In this document: in pieces, positions 1 to 8,109 of the stretch
How positions within the stretch are numbered: position 1 is the first letter of the stretch
How the letters are laid out: each line of letters starts with the position of its first letter
Source of the DNA: Stephanodiscus triporus
Lineage: Eukaryota; Bacillariophyta; Thalassiosirophyceae; Thalassiosirales; Thalassiosiraceae
Length of the DNA: 17,262 nt
NCBI GenBank assembly: GCA_036939755.1
Contig: JALLAZ010000305.1
Coordinates: 1 to 17,262 of the forward strand
Reading direction: 5' to 3'
Made by a program: the position numbers and the translations under genes
Notes under the pieces: model-generated
Told to the model about the DNA's origin: nothing
Database searches by the model: none
Seen by the model: only the letters and a program-made list of their open reading frames with translations

Positions 1-165
1 AACGGCGCTATCGGTGTCCGCCTCCCATCCCATGCTCGGTGGGTCGAGGCATACGCTGCGGACCCTGAATGCTGCGCTATCCGCGACCTCGTCCTCAATC
101 CTGGCAGGATCTGCAAGGACACCTTGAAGAACATCCATTACACCTATTGTCAACCACTACGCCAG

Positions 166-2241
166 TCATTCATGGTCATTGAAGACAATCTCCTGATATT
201 TCGGGAACCCATCCGAGGCAGCACCTCCTACACTTGGCTTCAGATCGTCCCGGGGGCAGAGACCTTCGAAACCGAAACGGAGATTGATGGCATCGAATGG
301 CATCAGAGGGAGGAGATAGACCGTAGAAATCTTCTGGAGATTGTCATAGAACAAAACCATTTCTGCGGGCGTAAGACCCTCCAGTTTGGGGAAGACAGTG
401 GGAACCGCCTTCTTGATGATGTGCTCAACGGAGGGGCCACTCTGTTGGCTACGGGTGTTGGTCCAAGCAGCAAGTACCTTCGCATGTTGAGATATGATGT
501 CGTTGTAGCACAGGACGATGTCATCCGCGTTAATCGAAGCATACCCACGAGATTGGATGTCGGTGATTGTTAGAGCTGGAAGACCATCCGTGCCGCCGTG
601 GTACGTGGGATCACAGAGTGCTGCAGCATCAAAACGACTGATATTAGACTTTGAGGCCTGGCGACGACGACTTTCAGGTGTACGGGGCGTGGTGGTAGGA
701 GAACGGAGCCCCCCCCTCAATGATGGTGAGAATGCCGTGTTCACACCAAAGGAGGATTGGTCCACCGTGGTCCACCGATTGGGTTGTTGTGAGCCATCAC
801 GCACAGGTGGGTAGTCCGCAGTGTTATCATTGGAGGCATCCTGGAAGGAAGACGGATCCACCTCAGTCCAACGATTGGAGTGAAGAGTGGTTGCAGCTGT
901 CGTGGTAGAGCCCGGAGTAATAGTCCCATGCTGAAGATCCGAAGGGCGGAGAAAGTCTGTGGCCGTCTTCGGCATGGGCGCGGAGGAGGGAGACAACCGG
1001 GAAGCCAACGAGGCGAGTGTGGTGTCCAATATGGAGAGCCTGTCACCCATAGTTTGAATTTGCGAGGACTGCGTGGACGTCAACAAAGTAAACTGATCTA
1101 ACTTCACGTCAATAGAATCTTCGATTGTAGAGACTCTGGCATAGACCGACTCCACCTTTGATGTCAAGTCAGAGACTGACAAATCGACCTTAGTTGCAAT
1201 CGCAGAGAACGAGGAGACCATTGTGGCAGTAGATGTCATGAAGTTGGATTCTAGCATCGCCGCGGTCGTAGTAAACGTAGATTCCAGGCGGGCAATATCT
1301 TCTTGAATAGATGCACGATCGACGTCACGGGCAAGGTTCAGGTGAAGCAACTCCTTGTGCTGGTTGACCTGAACGCGATTGGCAGCCACGAAGGTTTCCT
1401 GCATCTCCAAGCAGTTACGACAGATGGTGTCGAGTGCGGCACGAAAGGTGTCGTTGGATGGTTCCATAATACTCTGGACCATGGTCGCAAAACCCTGAGT
1501 TGGGACGTAACTGTCGGGGTCCATCCGGTCTGCATGAAGATCTTGGAGGCTGGCGTTGACGCGGTGTTCATGGTCCGATAGCTCTTGGCGGAAAGCATGG
1601 AGGGCACCATCAATGATCTGGCCCCCTTGGCACGCCACCTCACGAATACGAACGGCAGACGGGTCATCAGCAATTGCAGGGTCGTCGGGAGACCACGTAT
1701 TGTCGAGTAGGGCCTGAATGCTAGCATAAGGAGCAGGGTCGACGGGGGCGCTGTCGGCCGGGGGGTTGTCCCTCGCCGGAGCAACGTGGGAGGCCGGCTT
1801 GTCCTTCGAGGCCGTACTCGTGTCGCCAAATCCGGGGGGATATTTACTTGCCGTCACCGGAGCGGGGGGGGAGGGGGACCCATCGGTGGGAGTGGTAGGG
1901 GGGGGAACAGTACGATGTCCTGTGGCCCGCGTCGCCGTAATAAATCCTGAAATTTCCGGAAAATCGTCTGGACGCGCAAAGTCGGGAGAGGAGGGAGCCA
2001 GTGACGAGACCTCCCCAGGAAGCGGTGGAACGTCGATGACGACGGGTGCTTGAGGTGGAGGGGAGTCCACGTGAGCGGTCCCTCCATCGTGATGCAGAAC
2101 AGAAGGAGCAGCAGCGGTGAGGAGCGTGGCGCTACCGAGGGTGGTTTTGGAACGGAGGGTCATCCCCTGAGATTCGGGGGGGGGTTGGGCCACTGTCGCC
2201 GCCGCCGGCTGAACATCCGATGGTGTGCGAGAACGCGTCAT
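166..2241 (-). CDS. Gag-like retroelement protein, 691 aa, probably 3'-truncated
   Basis: This long open frame has no recognisable enzyme domain. The first ~175 residues are rich in Pro, Thr, Ser and Ala and look disordered. Residues ~280-415 form a helical segment with Ile/Leu/Val spacing typical of coiled coil (DLTSKVESVYARVSTIEDS). A short motif occurs twice 32 residues apart, NRWTEVDPSSF at 456-466 and NRWTTVDQSSF at 488-498. The end carries a globular-looking segment (IVLCYNDIISQHAKVLAAW, then MVLFYDNLQK and FGFEGLCP), which resembles C-terminal parts of Gag-like proteins of diatom LTR retrotransposons; that resemblance is from memory and unsearched. After FEGLCP the sequence stops looking like the family and ends ~30 residues later, beside a run of five G at 252-256 on the plus strand, so a frameshift there is possible. 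No protease, integrase or reverse transcriptase is seen downstream, and positions 1-165 hold only short, broken frames. It could instead be a lineage-specific host protein. Confidence 0.5.
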   Translation of the reverse strand: MTRSRTPSDVQPAAATVAQPPPESQGMTLRSKTTLGSATLLTAAAPSVLHHDGGTAHVDSPPPQAPVVIDVPPLPGEVSSLAPSSPDFARPDDFPEISGFITATRATGHRTVPPPTTPTDGSPSPPAPVTASKYPPGFGDTSTASKDKPASHVAPARDNPPADSAPVDPAPYASIQALLDNTWSPDDPAIADDPSAVRIREVACQGGQIIDGALHAFRQELSDHEHRVNASLQDLHADRMDPDSYVPTQGFATMVQSIMEPSNDTFRAALDTICRNCLEMQETFVAANRVQVNQHKELLHLNLARDVDRASIQEDIARLESTFTTTAAMLESNFMTSTATMVSSFSAIATKVDLSVSDLTSKVESVYARVSTIEDSIDVKLDQFTLLTSTQSSQIQTMGDRLSILDTTLASLASRLSPSSAPMPKTATDFLRPSDLQHGTITPGSTTTAATTLHSNRWTEVDPSSFQDASNDNTADYPPVRDGSQQPNRWTTVDQSSFGVNTAFSPSLRGGLRSPTTTPRTPESRRRQASKSNISRFDAAALCDPTYHGGTDGLPALTITDIQSRGYASINADDIVLCYNDIISQHAKVLAAWTNTRSQQSGPSVEHIIKKAVPTVFPKLEGLTPAEMVLFYDNLQKISTVYLLPLMPFDAINLRFGFEGLCPRDDLKPSVGGAASDGFPKYQEIVFNDHE

Positions 2242-2575
2242 GGTAGAAATAATACGTAGATCTTGGAAAAAATAAATAAATTACTCAGCCAAAATTGCGC
2301 AGCTCGACAGCCAGCAATTGAGGTCAGAATAAAGTGAGGGAGGCGATGCCGAGCTGAGAGAGAGTGAGAAGGAAGCGTTAGAAGAGGCAAATACCCATGA
2401 TCCCGAGGCACTTGGCATGGATCGAAGGAGTTGATAAGTTGTGCTAAGTAACTTATCTACGTATCTACGATAACAGGGATCAGTACGTGACGTCAGCATG
2501 ACATCTGCCCGCCGACGACTTCGGCCCGCCAAAACTGAAAAAGGCGGGAAAGTCGCATCATTTAGACTCTAAAAA
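2242..2575. other. Intergenic region between gag-like ORF and VOC gene
   Basis: This 334-bp stretch lies between two divergently transcribed genes, so it should hold both promoters, or the leader/LTR remnant of the retroelement and the VOC promoter. I see no clear LTR ends and no convincing tRNA primer binding site. It contains a perfect 8-bp inverted repeat with a 9-nt loop at 2433-2457 and a TGACGTCA palindrome at 2488-2495. An 83-codon frame on the minus strand here has low-complexity Ser-rich content and is not convincing as a gene. Confidence 0.5.
2488..2495. promoter_or_regulatory. CRE-type palindrome TGACGTCA upstream of VOC gene
   Basis: The exact palindrome lies 80 bp before the first ATG of the VOC gene. 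Diatom CO2/cAMP-responsive elements, bound by bZIP proteins, contain the TGACGT core (established for Phaeodactylum). Use of this copy is inferred only from the match and its position. Confidence 0.3.
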
Positions 2576-4027
2576 ATGAAAATAACCGGTGCGATCGGGG
2601 CACGGGCCGATCAAGCGATGACCGTCGCCTCCTTCGCCGTGCCATCGTCGGCGGCGCTCCTCCTCGTTTCCCTCCTCCTTCCACGAGGAGCGTCTTCCCT
2701 CGCGCACCGCACGTCATTTGCGCCACCGGGGAGAAGGGGTGCGTCGACCGTCGCGAAGTGGCCGTCGCATCGGCCACCGTCGCCGTCGCTGTCTACGTCG
2801 CCGCCGTCGTCCTCGTCGTCTTCCAATTCGTCGCGCCGTCTCTACCGATCTCCCTTCGGCCAAGGCGAAGGCGAAGACGAAGACGGCGAAGGCGAGCCGG
2901 ACCGCGCGATCGCCGAATCCGAATCCGCCCACTCCTGGACTCACTCCACCCGACGGTCTGTCCTCCGCCGGACGCTCGTCGCCGCGACGGCCGTCACAGC
3001 GGCGATCGTCGCCCCCGGAGACGACGGACCGCGACTACCACTGGTGCGACCCCCCCCGGCCAATGCGGCCCTGGGGACACTCCCGGAATTCGCCGACTCG
3101 AACGCGATACTGCAATCGGTAACGATAGACGTGACCGACGCGGTCCAGTTCGAGGACACCATGAAGTTCTTCGTGGGGGGCTTCGACATGAGGGTGCTCA
3201 GGGAGAGGAGGTTTGAGGGGGGTGGACGCGCGACGGGAGAGGGAGGGATTCGCGACGTCTGGCTGGGGTACGGCCCCGAGGACCTTGACGTGCCGTCCGA
3301 CTTCGTCTTGCCCGTGTCTTCGTTCTCGAAATACGGCGGACACGCGTCCCTACACGTCCGTTACGATCTGTCGTCGTCGTTGTCCCACAACGCAGCGCCG
3401 CTCTACGTCCGATCTTCCGGGGAGTACAACGACGCCCCCGCGCCCGGGGATAACGTCGCCTACCTCCAATTGGGCGTGCCTACCTACCGAATAAGCCAGA
3501 TGGTGAAACACGGCGGGAACGTCCTCGACGCGTACGGCTGGGCAAATGTCGTGTCGCCCGCAAGACTGCCGATACGGGGCGTGGTGGGTGCGCGTTCGCC
3601 GGATCCGATGATGTTCGTGGCTCTGTATTGCGACGACGTGGACGCGAGCGAGGGATTCTACGCGAAGCTCGGATTCGTTCGGCGGGAGTACCCCTACGCC
3701 CATCCGAACGATGGTATGGGACAGTTCGAACCGCCCCAGCCAAAGGGATCGAGGTACATCGCCCCGTCGGCGAATTCGATGGGGATACTACTCCTGCCGA
3801 GGCCGAGGAAGCGATTCGGCAGGATGGAGGCACTGGTTCCCAATCCGGTATTGAGGTCGTTGAACGTGGTGTACCCTCCCACCGCCGGCAGCGGCGGCGC
3901 GGCGGTTGACGACGACGGGGCGTCGATTTTGATAAGGGATCCATCGTACGTTCCGATTTTGTTCGTTTTGCAGGATTCATTCAAGAGGGAAATCAAGGCG
4001 ACGGCAATCCCTGCTGTTTCGCCATGA
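2576..4027 (+). CDS. Two-domain VOC (glyoxalase-fold) protein, predicted thylakoid lumen
   Basis: The 483-residue product has three-part targeting. A hydrophobic signal sequence starts best at Met15 (ATG at 2618) and runs to about residue 42. It is followed by a Phe motif (TSFAPP, residues 47-51) like the diatom plastid ASAFAP cleavage site. After a disordered linker there is a second leader with twin arginine (RRSVLRR, 126-132), a hydrophobic run (TLVAATAVTAAIVA) and a PANA-A lumenal-protease-type site near 161-165. That architecture predicts Tat-dependent delivery to the thylakoid lumen. The mature part has two VOC-like halves: the first near 180-300 (FFVGGFDMRVLRE at 198-210), the second near 343-470 (FVALYCDDVDASEGFYAKLGFV). 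VOC proteins include glyoxalase I, dioxygenases and resistance proteins, and I cannot confirm a full metal-ligand set, so the substrate is unknown. The gene is intronless and converges on the sigma gene with only 56 bp between stop codons. Frame and fold family are well supported; function is not. Confidence 0.8.
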   Translation: MKITGAIGARADQAMTVASFAVPSSAALLLVSLLLPRGASSLAHRTSFAPPGRRGASTVAKWPSHRPPSPSLSTSPPSSSSSSNSSRRLYRSPFGQGEGEDEDGEGEPDRAIAESESAHSWTHSTRRSVLRRTLVAATAVTAAIVAPGDDGPRLPLVRPPPANAALGTLPEFADSNAILQSVTIDVTDAVQFEDTMKFFVGGFDMRVLRERRFEGGGRATGEGGIRDVWLGYGPEDLDVPSDFVLPVSSFSKYGGHASLHVRYDLSSSLSHNAAPLYVRSSGEYNDAPAPGDNVAYLQLGVPTYRISQMVKHGGNVLDAYGWANVVSPARLPIRGVVGARSPDPMMFVALYCDDVDASEGFYAKLGFVRREYPYAHPNDGMGQFEPPQPKGSRYIAPSANSMGILLLPRPRKRFGRMEALVPNPVLRSLNVVYPPTAGSGGAAVDDDGASILIRDPSYVPILFVLQDSFKREIKATAIPAVSP

Positions 4028-4083
4028 ATGCCCGCGGGTTTTAGTATCATGGACTTAAACGATAAAACACCTTTCCCTAATAA

Positions 4084-6186
4084 TTAGTACTGTATATCGG
4101 CACGTTCGCCGAAATCCAAATACGCCAACAAATAGTGCGTGTGCACGCTGGCCGGGCTCTGAAGCTTCTTGAATGCGCGCCGTTCGGCCCCGCGAACGTC
4201 CGCCATGCTAACCATCCCCCCGGACAATTCCACGATCTCGCGTACTGTCTTGCTCTCGCTGCTGTCAAGTCCCAATCGCATGCGGAGGACGTCGCGCTCG
4301 TACGGCGTCAGTTCGGTGGCCATGGCATTCTCGAGACATTGACGGAGGAAGGATATTTCGACCTGGTCCTCCGGCTTTGGCTCGGCGCTTTTTTTTGTGG
4401 CAGAGAAGAAAGGGGAGAAAAAGAGACGGGAGAGAGTGGGTACCAATCCGCAAGTTTGTGCCTTACCCTGAATCGGACGTCAGAGGAAAACTCACCATTT
4501 CAACGTGTCTAATATCAGTAATTCCTGACTATTGCGACCGTCCCCCCCCGCCATGCTTCCCTTGTAACTCCCCCCGCTCCCGCCCCCGGCGCTCATCACC
4601 GGCGCGTCGACGCTAAGCAGCCCCCCCGTTGCCCGTATGGCGATGCGCAGCCTCCGCTCCGATATCCCGAGCCTTTGCGCTATCGACGTGCGATCCAGTG
4701 GCTCAACCGACGATCCGCCAAGGTGCAGGTGATCCCTAACGATGCGGTTGTACGCGGCCTTAATCTCGTGGAGCTGTCCCGGCACGCGCAGACATCCAGT
4801 CACGGCCCTCTGGAAGCCAGTGCGTTGCGTAGGTCAAAAATCTCAACCCTCTCTCCGGGTCGTACTTGTCCATGGCGCGCGCCAGTCCGAGCATCCCCTC
4901 CTGCACGGCCTCGTCGAGGCTCGGCCTGTCCCACGACCCGTCGTACATCTGGGCGAGTTGTCGACGCGCCGCGCCGTCGTCCCCCCGTCCCGAGACGGAT
5001 CCCAAGCCCGATCCCCCCCCGCCCGGCGCACCATCGCCGTTGGCCCCGGCGACGGCGTATCCGTTGCGCATCCATCCCTTGGCCACGGACATGACGAGCT
5101 TGACGTTGCCCCTCATGCGCGCCTCCCGCGCGTGCGCGCCGTCGAGGAGGATACGAACGAGCTCGGCCTTACCCCCCGGCACGTCCAGGACGGACACGAC
5201 GTCCGACTCGGTCAGCTCGTGGAGGGGTATCTGCAGGAAAGACGAGTAGGAGTTGCGATTCGCGGCGGACGATCCCGCCCCCCTCGGCCCGTCGCCGCGC
5301 CTGTTTCCGCCGCCGCCGCCGCCGTCAAACGACGAAGTCGCCGGGACGACGACGTCGCCGTCGTCGTTGTCGCCGCCGCCGCCGCTATTTCCCTCGCGAC
5401 GCAATTGGCGAACGTGACGGGAGAGATGCTGCACGTGTTCGATGAGCAGATCGTCGTCCAGGTCGTACCCCCCCAAAGAAGACGTCGGGCCATCGTCCTC
5501 ATCGACGTTGTCGTCGTTGCGGGTCGCATCCACGGAGCGGCGATAGCCGTAGACCAAGAGGTACTCCAGCTAGGACAGGAAGTCGTAATCCAGGTTGTCG
5601 TCGTCGCCTTCGTCATCGCGAAGTTCATCGTCATTACCATCTTCTTCGTTGTCATCGTCGTCGTCCGCCTCCCGCTCCTCCTCCGTCGCCATCGCGCGCC
5701 TCGCCTCTCGCGACGCCCTCCTCCCCTCCAGCAGCCCGTCGATCCTGCCCCGGAGCTCCCTCGCCGCCACGATCCGACGGCCGTAGGTCGCCTCCTCTTC
5801 CTTGCTCAGCATGCCGTGATCCAGCATCTCCCGGAGCTGGAAGGGGGCGCCGGACTTGGTGAACGTGGTCGGCCTGCGAAAGCGGGCGCCATATCCAGCG
5901 TCGGCGTCGGCGTCGTCGTCGTCGTCGCCGTAGGAGGAGGAGGAGCCGAGGGGGCTCCACGTCGATGCCCCCGACGTCGACGTCGACGCCGACGCCGACG
6001 CGGAAGCCGCCCCTCCCCCCGCTGCTGTCTTCGATCTCCTCGTCGTGGCCCTCGCGGCGATAGTCGAGTCAGGACGATGGTGGCTGCCGCCCTTGATCGC
6101 CGCCGTCGCCGGCCGCGCGCGCATCCTGATGCGGCGCTTCTGGGGGCGGCGGGAATCGTCCGACGACCGTGACGACAGTGACAACT

Positions 6187-6226
<40 letters not shown>

Positions 6227-6394
6227 ACCTCCAGCCCCGCGATGTCGTCGCGGCGGCGGGATGATCGACGGAGGCCGGAGGAGGAGGGCGTGGTTGCCGT
6301 CCATCATCAGCGTCGTCGTCGTCGCCGCGATCATCGCGAGGCAGATCGCCGACGGAAGGGGGAAGGAGAACGACGGGAGCTTTTTGTGAGTCAT
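4084..6394 (-). CDS. Plastid sigma-70 family RNA polymerase sigma factor, apparently broken
   Basis: This nuclear gene for a plastid-type sigma factor directs bacterial-type RNA polymerase to promoters. The start at 6394 gives a hydrophobic leader (SAICLAMIAATTTTLMM), then a Ser/Arg-rich transit-like stretch. A region 1.2-like segment follows (MLSKEEEATYGRRIVAAREL). After a TAG at 5570-5572 the same frame continues with region 2.1 (MRGNVKLVMSVAKGW) and regions 2.2-2.3 (AVQEGMLGLARAMDKYDPERG, RFLTYATHW). At 4818-4820 the frame jumps: after ATHW one extra base precedes FQRAVTG, and about eight residues normally found there are missing. Region 3 follows (CLRVPGQLHEIKAAYNRIV), then a 108-bp intron (4388-4495), then region 4 (KCAEPKPEDQVEISFLRQ, ELTPYERDVLRMRLGLD). 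The family assignment is firm. The two lesions mean either a pseudogene or errors/allelic damage in the sequence. No phase-compatible consensus intron removes the TAG. The gene is divergent from the GIY-YIG gene. Confidence 0.85.
4388..4495 (-). other. GT-AG intron in sigma factor gene (108 bp)
   Basis: On the minus strand the exon ends AAATG before GTGAGT, and the next exon starts CGCCGAG after a run of A ending in AG. Joining them gives LKCAEPKPEDQ, which restores a continuous sigma region 3-4 reading frame, whereas reading through stops at once at TGA (4492-4494). The intron is pyrimidine-rich in its middle. Confidence 0.85.
6189..6224. repeat. (GAC)12 microsatellite
   Basis: Twelve uninterrupted GAC units. 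On the minus strand they encode a poly-Ser tract in the targeting region of the sigma factor. A pure tract of this length is expected to be length-polymorphic, and its in-frame period means length change would not by itself break the gene. Confidence 0.9.
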
Positions 6395-6813
6395 CGGATT
6401 ATTAAAGCTTATGCTTCCGATGTCGTCCCCACGCCTCGAGGCCTAAGCTGATGCCAAAATGCCTTTCGTCTCAAATCAAAGGACGCGGACGGAGGAGGGA
6501 GGAGAGTTACTCCTAGTTAGCGAGGATGGAGGTGAGGCGAGGAGCAGACAGAGTGCTTGCGGAGCTGGGGAGAAAAACAGCCGGGCATTGGAGGCAGATG
6601 TCGGATGATGACGTCATTATTGATTCCGCTGTGTCTCAAATTCCAAATTCGGCTCTTGCTCTCTTTCTTCTTTTCCTTGTTCTCCCAACAAAAAGAGAAG
6701 AGAACGAACAAAAAAAATAAAAAATGCCCACCAAAACAAATCTGTCATCAACGACAAGCTTTTTCGTCGCGGCGCATCGAATCAAGAGAGAGGTAGATTA
6801 AACTACACACAAT
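6395..6813. promoter_or_regulatory. Bidirectional promoter region between sigma and GIY-YIG genes
   Basis: These 419 bp separate two divergent start codons. The part nearest the GIY-YIG gene is AT-rich, with A-rich and T-rich runs at about 6655-6725. It holds an exact TGACGTCA palindrome at 6609-6616. No RNA gene or convincing ORF is visible; the short frames on both strands are low-complexity. Confidence 0.5.
6609..6616. promoter_or_regulatory. CRE-type palindrome TGACGTCA in shared promoter
   Basis: An exact 8-bp palindrome, flanked as ATGATGACGTCATTAT, lies roughly midway between the two divergent genes. It matches the bZIP-bound CO2/cAMP-responsive core known in diatoms. Function is inferred from sequence only. 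Confidence 0.35.
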
Positions 6814-8109
6814 ATGAGCTGCACACATCCGAAAACTCTCTCTAAAGAGGAGCAAATAATTGACATCATTTTCATCATGCGAGGGCGTCGTGGCGACGAC
6901 GGCGAACGACGAGCGACGACGACTACGACGACTACGACTACGACTGCGACGACTACGAGGAGGAGGATCGCGGGAGCGTCGATGATGGCGGTCGCAGTCG
7001 CTCTGCTGACGTCTGCTTCGCTCCTCCTCCCATCATCGTCCATGTCACTCCCCTCAATTCGCCGATCGGCGGCCCTCTCGACCTCGACGTCCGCCCCCCC
7101 ATTGACGGCTGATGCTAGCGCTCGCCTCCGACCTCGCCGCCGCCGGTCGTCCTCGTCAAGAAAAGAAGATGACGTCATCTTCCCATCCCCGCTCCGCGGA
7201 CAGTCGAGGCAGTCGAGGCAGTCGAGGCTGGTCCGCCGCTACGCCGACGATGACGATCCGATCGACTCCGACGTCGTCGACGTCTTGCCTTCGCTCCTGC
7301 CTCTGCCTCGACGCCATATTCGTCGTCGTCTTCGTCGTCGTCTTCTCCTTCTTCATCGCCGCGCCCCCTCGACTTCGACTCTGACGTTGACGTCGCGCCT
7401 CCCCATCAATGCGCGGCGTCTTCCCTCCCTCCTCTCGTCGGCGCTCCGACGCCTCGGGGAGGCCGCCCGCGGCATTCGTCGTCGTCGTAGTCGCGTCGGC
7501 CTCGCGGCGCCTTCTCCTTCCCTCCGAAGCCTCCTGGACGCCGTCCTGCGCCGACTCGAGGGCAGCACGGTCTACGTCCTCGAGTGCGAGGACGGCAAGT
7601 ACTACGTCGGGTCGACGTCCGACCGTCGTCGGCGGTATCGCGAGCACGCCTCCCGACGAGGGTCCAAGTGGACGCGCATCCACGCCCCCCTGGCCGTGCG
7701 CCGGGAGTACCGCAGGGTGCCCCCCGAATTCCTGCTGGGGATGGAGAGCCGGGTGACGGCGCAGCTCATGCTCGAACTCGGCGTCAACAACGTACGCGGG
7801 TCGATGTTCTGCGGCACGAGGGATTACCACGTCGGCGACGTCGACGCGCTGACGAAGTTCCTGGGACATTACAACGATTTGGATTACAGGGAGGTGCACG
7901 CGAGGCTGTGCAGGACGTTGCCGACGGCGCCCGATGTCTCGTCGACGAAGTCGTCGACGTCGTCGTATAGGAGGGGGAGGACATACTATGGCAACGGAAA
8001 TGGCGGAGGCAACAACTACCACCGCCACGCTAGGTGTTACGTCTGTGGCGAGCTGGGCCACATAGCCTCGTACTGCCCGAAGAGGCACGAGACGACTCTC
8101 GGGCCGTGA
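6814..8109 (+). CDS. GIY-YIG nuclease-domain protein with C-terminal CCHC zinc knuckle
   Basis: The 431-residue frame ends with two recognisable modules. A GIY-YIG fold spans about 252-335: the paired motifs are VYVLE (253-257) and YYVGST (263-268), with an Arg-rich helix (DRRRRYREH) and the expected catalytic-type Glu in GMESRVTAQLMLELG (Glu311). A retroviral-type zinc knuckle is at 408-421, Cys-x2-Cys-x4-His-x4-Cys (CYVCGELGHIASYC), after a Gly/Asn/Tyr linker. GIY-YIG domains cut DNA (UvrC, SLX1, homing endonucleases) and CCHC knuckles bind single-stranded nucleic acid, so a nucleic-acid-processing role is likely; the substrate is unknown. The start is uncertain: 6814 is the outer limit, but ATG 6982 begins MMAVAVALLTSASLLLPSSS, a good signal peptide, and follows a Thr repeat, so I favour 6982. 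That would imply entry into the secretory or plastid route. Residues ~90-240 are Arg/Ser-rich low complexity, where the frame itself is hard to verify. Confidence 0.8.
   Translation: MSCTHPKTLSKEEQIIDIIFIMRGRRGDDGERRATTTTTTTTTTATTTRRRIAGASMMAVAVALLTSASLLLPSSSMSLPSIRRSAALSTSTSAPPLTADASARLRPRRRRSSSSRKEDDVIFPSPLRGQSRQSRQSRLVRRYADDDDPIDSDVVDVLPSLLPLPRRHIRRRLRRRLLLLHRRAPSTSTLTLTSRLPINARRLPSLLSSALRRLGEAARGIRRRRSRVGLAAPSPSLRSLLDAVLRRLEGSTVYVLECEDGKYYVGSTSDRRRRYREHASRRGSKWTRIHAPLAVRREYRRVPPEFLLGMESRVTAQLMLELGVNNVRGSMFCGTRDYHVGDVDALTKFLGHYNDLDYREVHARLCRTLPTAPDVSSTKSSTSSYRRGRTYYGNGNGGGNNYHRHARCYVCGELGHIASYCPKRHETTLGP
6915..6957. repeat. Imperfect ACG/ACT triplet repeat
   Basis: About fourteen ACN triplets (ACG, ACT) encode a poly-Thr run just before the preferred Met of the GIY-YIG protein. 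If translation starts at 6982 this tract lies in the 5' leader rather than in the protein. Confidence 0.7.
7201..7227. repeat. 9-bp tandem repeat, three copies
   Basis: Three perfect copies of CAGTCGAGG encode Gln-Ser-Arg repeated three times in the low-complexity N-terminal half of the GIY-YIG protein. Confidence 0.85.

Noticed and set aside
2281..2532. 83-codon minus-strand frame between the gag-like and VOC genes
   Set aside because: Ser-rich low-complexity translation, no domain, and it occupies the probable promoter/leader region.
5573..5660. A 68-nt GTAATG...CCTAG intron that would remove the in-frame TAG of the sigma gene
   Set aside because: Its length is not a multiple of three and the donor falls in a different codon phase from the acceptor, so splicing would put the sigma regions out of frame.
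4742..6172. 476-codon plus-strand open frame
   Set aside because: It runs antisense through the sigma factor gene. It is rich in Val, Arg and Ala because it reads GTC/CGT repeats, has no domain, and the opposite strand carries clear sigma regions 2-4.
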